From: Spirochaetales bacterium Spiro_07 | GTDB taxonomy: Bacteria > Spirochaetota > Spirochaetia > Treponematales > Treponemataceae | Assembly: GCA_001603145.1 (NCBI GenBank) | Contig: LVBI01000004.1 | Coordinates: 1-64,000, forward strand | Length of the DNA stretch: 64,000 nucleotides | Direction: 5' to 3' | Shown: piece by piece, positions 62,700-64,000 of the stretch | Position numbering within the stretch: position 1 is the first letter of the stretch | How the letters are laid out: each line of letters begins with the position of its first letter | Position numbers and translations under genes: made by a program | Notes under the pieces: generated by a model | Told to the model about the DNA's origin: nothing | The model's database searches: none | The model's input: the letters and a program-made list of their open reading frames with translations, nothing else

Positions 62700-64000
62700 A
62701 TGCAATTTGTAAGTACGAGAAATCCAGATAAAAAAGTTTCATTTTCAAAAGCAGTTTTGGACTGCATTCCTTCAGACGGTGGCCTTTACACGCCGGCTTA
62801 TGAAGAAAACTTGAGTTCATGGATTTTGTACATGAACGAAAATACATCGTTTACGTCAATAGCCGGCTCGCTTACGTCGGCACTTATAAAAGAAGAGTTC
62901 AGCCCGATTATTTCTGAAGCAATCGCTACGAACGCATTCACTTTTGAGCCGGTGCTGAATCAGCTTGACGACAGGCTCTATCACCTTGAGCTTTATCACG
63001 GCCCGACCGGTTCTCATAAAGATTTCGGTATCTCTTATCTTGCGTCTTGCCTTGAGCATATCTGCATAATGAAAGAGACTGAAGCAATTGTCATAACGGA
63101 CACAACCGGCGAAACTGGCGCAAGCATTGAGCGTGCCTTTAAGAACAAAAAGCACCTTAAAGCTGTGCTGCTTTATCCGAAAGGCTCAATGCGCGGGCTT
63201 TCGCCTGAAAGCTTTTTCTGGAACGGCGGAAACATCTACCCGGTTGAGGTGAACGGCTCTATAGACGATTGCATTGAGCTTGTAAGGCAAATCTATAATG
63301 ACCGCGCGTTGGTCGAAAAATATGGGCTTACGCTTGCAAATACATCGAACATCGGGCGGCTTCTGCCGCAGACGTTCTTCTATACTTTTGCGTTTACGCG
63401 CCTAAAGAACCGCGTTTGCAGCGACATTTTTTACGCGCTTTCTTCGAGCAACTACGGAAACTTGATTGCAGGGCTTTACAGCTGGAAATTCTCGCTGCCG
63501 GTCAACGGCTTTATCACAGACTGCACTTCATCGCTGCGCGTTGACCCGATGAATATGTGCGATTTGACTGACGCCGCTATTCCGCTTTCAAAGCGCGGCC
63601 CTGCAAACCCGGCTGTGCCTTCTAACCTTGAGCGGCTTGAATCTCTGTTTGAGACAAGCCCGGCCGTAATGAAGGGGCTTGTCTTTCCGGCGGAAGTTTC
63701 TAAGGAGGACCGCAAGGCAGCTGCAAGGCGGCTTTTTGTAGACTATAACATCATGGTTTCGCCGCAGACGGCAGACGCTTATGCGGCAGCTTTTAAGCGC
63801 ACCGAAATGATTGAAGAAGACGGCGGCGTTGTGGTTCTCATTTCAAGAGACCACCCGGCGTTTTCAGCTGACAGCATCAGGCAAATGTGCGGCGAAGCCC
63901 CCGAAATGCCGGCCAATATAGCCGCCGTGCTCAAAAAGATAGAGCCAGAAAAGACGATCGAGCCGCAAAAAGCCGCCGTCGTCTCAATTCTGCAAGAGCT
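62700..64000 (+). CDS. thrC: Threonine synthase, 3' end cut by the window
   Basis: It makes threonine from O-phosphohomoserine with PLP. The ATG at 62700 follows GGGAGG, and about 433 codons are present before the edge; the track misses it because it lacks a stop. Motifs: FVSTRNPDKKVSFSKAVL and PSDGGLYTP at the N-terminus, GPTGSHKDFG with the PLP Lys (the usual motif is GPTLAFKDFG), TDTTGETGAS and ALSSSNYGNLIAGL. The 144-base leader shows no obvious attenuator or riboswitch. Confidence 0.93.
   Translation, partial: MQFVSTRNPDKKVSFSKAVLDCIPSDGGLYTPAYEENLSSWILYMNENTSFTSIAGSLTSALIKEEFSPIISEAIATNAFTFEPVLNQLDDRLYHLELYHGPTGSHKDFGISYLASCLEHICIMKETEAIVITDTTGETGASIERAFKNKKHLKAVLLYPKGSMRGLSPESFFWNGGNIYPVEVNGSIDDCIELVRQIYNDRALVEKYGLTLANTSNIGRLLPQTFFYTFAFTRLKNRVCSDIFYALSSSNYGNLIAGLYSWKFSLPVNGFITDCTSSLRVDPMNMCDLTDAAIPLSKRGPANPAVPSNLERLESLFETSPAVMKGLVFPAEVSKEDRKAAARRLFVDYNIMVSPQTADAYAAAFKRTEMIEEDGGVVVLISRDHPAFSADSIRQMCGEAPEMPANIAAVLKKIEPEKTIEPQKAAVVSILQE

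Overview
The window looks like chromosomal DNA from a host-associated spirochaete, most likely a Treponema-type organism of moderate GC. This rests on protein style and gene content: a NADase-type glycan-binding exported protein, a GerMN-domain protein, a DnaK-domain/LysM membrane protein, CHASE2-cyclase and GGDEF signalling proteins, a PTS reduced to regulatory parts, and relaxed lipoboxes. It is inference; no rRNA or tRNA gene is present to confirm it. Both ends are cut: a DUF805-like gene at the left and threonine synthase at the right.

Layout. 1-4.3 kb (minus): a frameshifted DUF805-like gene, thioredoxin, a diguanylate cyclase, a YhcC-type radical SAM protein and a CapA-like lipoprotein. 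4.4-8.8 kb: an exported glycan-binding protein, then a two-component operon (exported protein, OmpR-type regulator, histidine kinase) facing a His/Pro-rich exported protein across a divergent promoter with matching direct-repeat boxes. 9.2-16.8 kb: envelope genes (UppP, lytic transglycosylase, LysM protein, TPR protein, ion/anion permease). 16.9-22.5 kb: a LacI-sensor/GGDEF fusion and an SH3/M48 peptidase/CHASE2-adenylate cyclase operon. 22.6-25.8 kb: an XRE regulator and two paralogous poly-glycine lipoproteins sharing a near-identical 5' module. 25.9-35.6 kb: PutP symporter, a giant four-GAF hybrid kinase, Rex with two operators, SerC and SerA. 35.7-36.8 kb: a small AT-rich cassette (XRE regulator, 50-aa protein, double zinc-ribbon protein, 68-aa protein). 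37-50.3 kb: CPBP protease, GerMN protein, PtsI, Der, MerR, Rsm22-like protein, acyl-CoA ligase, a small membrane protein, RecQ, an SLT protein and a PflX-like radical SAM protein. 50.5-64 kb: small unknowns, PTS EIIA, an XRE-TPR-like protein, MalQ, a very large GH13 protein with a histone-H1-like tail, MnmG, a DUF2156 protein and ThrC.

The most interesting global signal is in the promoters. At least nine genes (TPR protein, LacI-GGDEF, XRE, ptsI, recQ, SLT protein, PTS EIIA, mnmG, DUF2156) have a sigma70-like -35 and -10 pair with the -10 ending only 6-10 bases before the start codon and no usable Shine-Dalgarno sequence. This predicts leaderless or near-leaderless mRNAs, beside other genes with strong GGAG-type sites. 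A second theme is a family of short intergenic palindromes of the type GTCAT-stem-CTTGA-stem-ATCT, scattered in gaps between genes. All gene calls come from reading the supplied sequence and translations; no database search was run.
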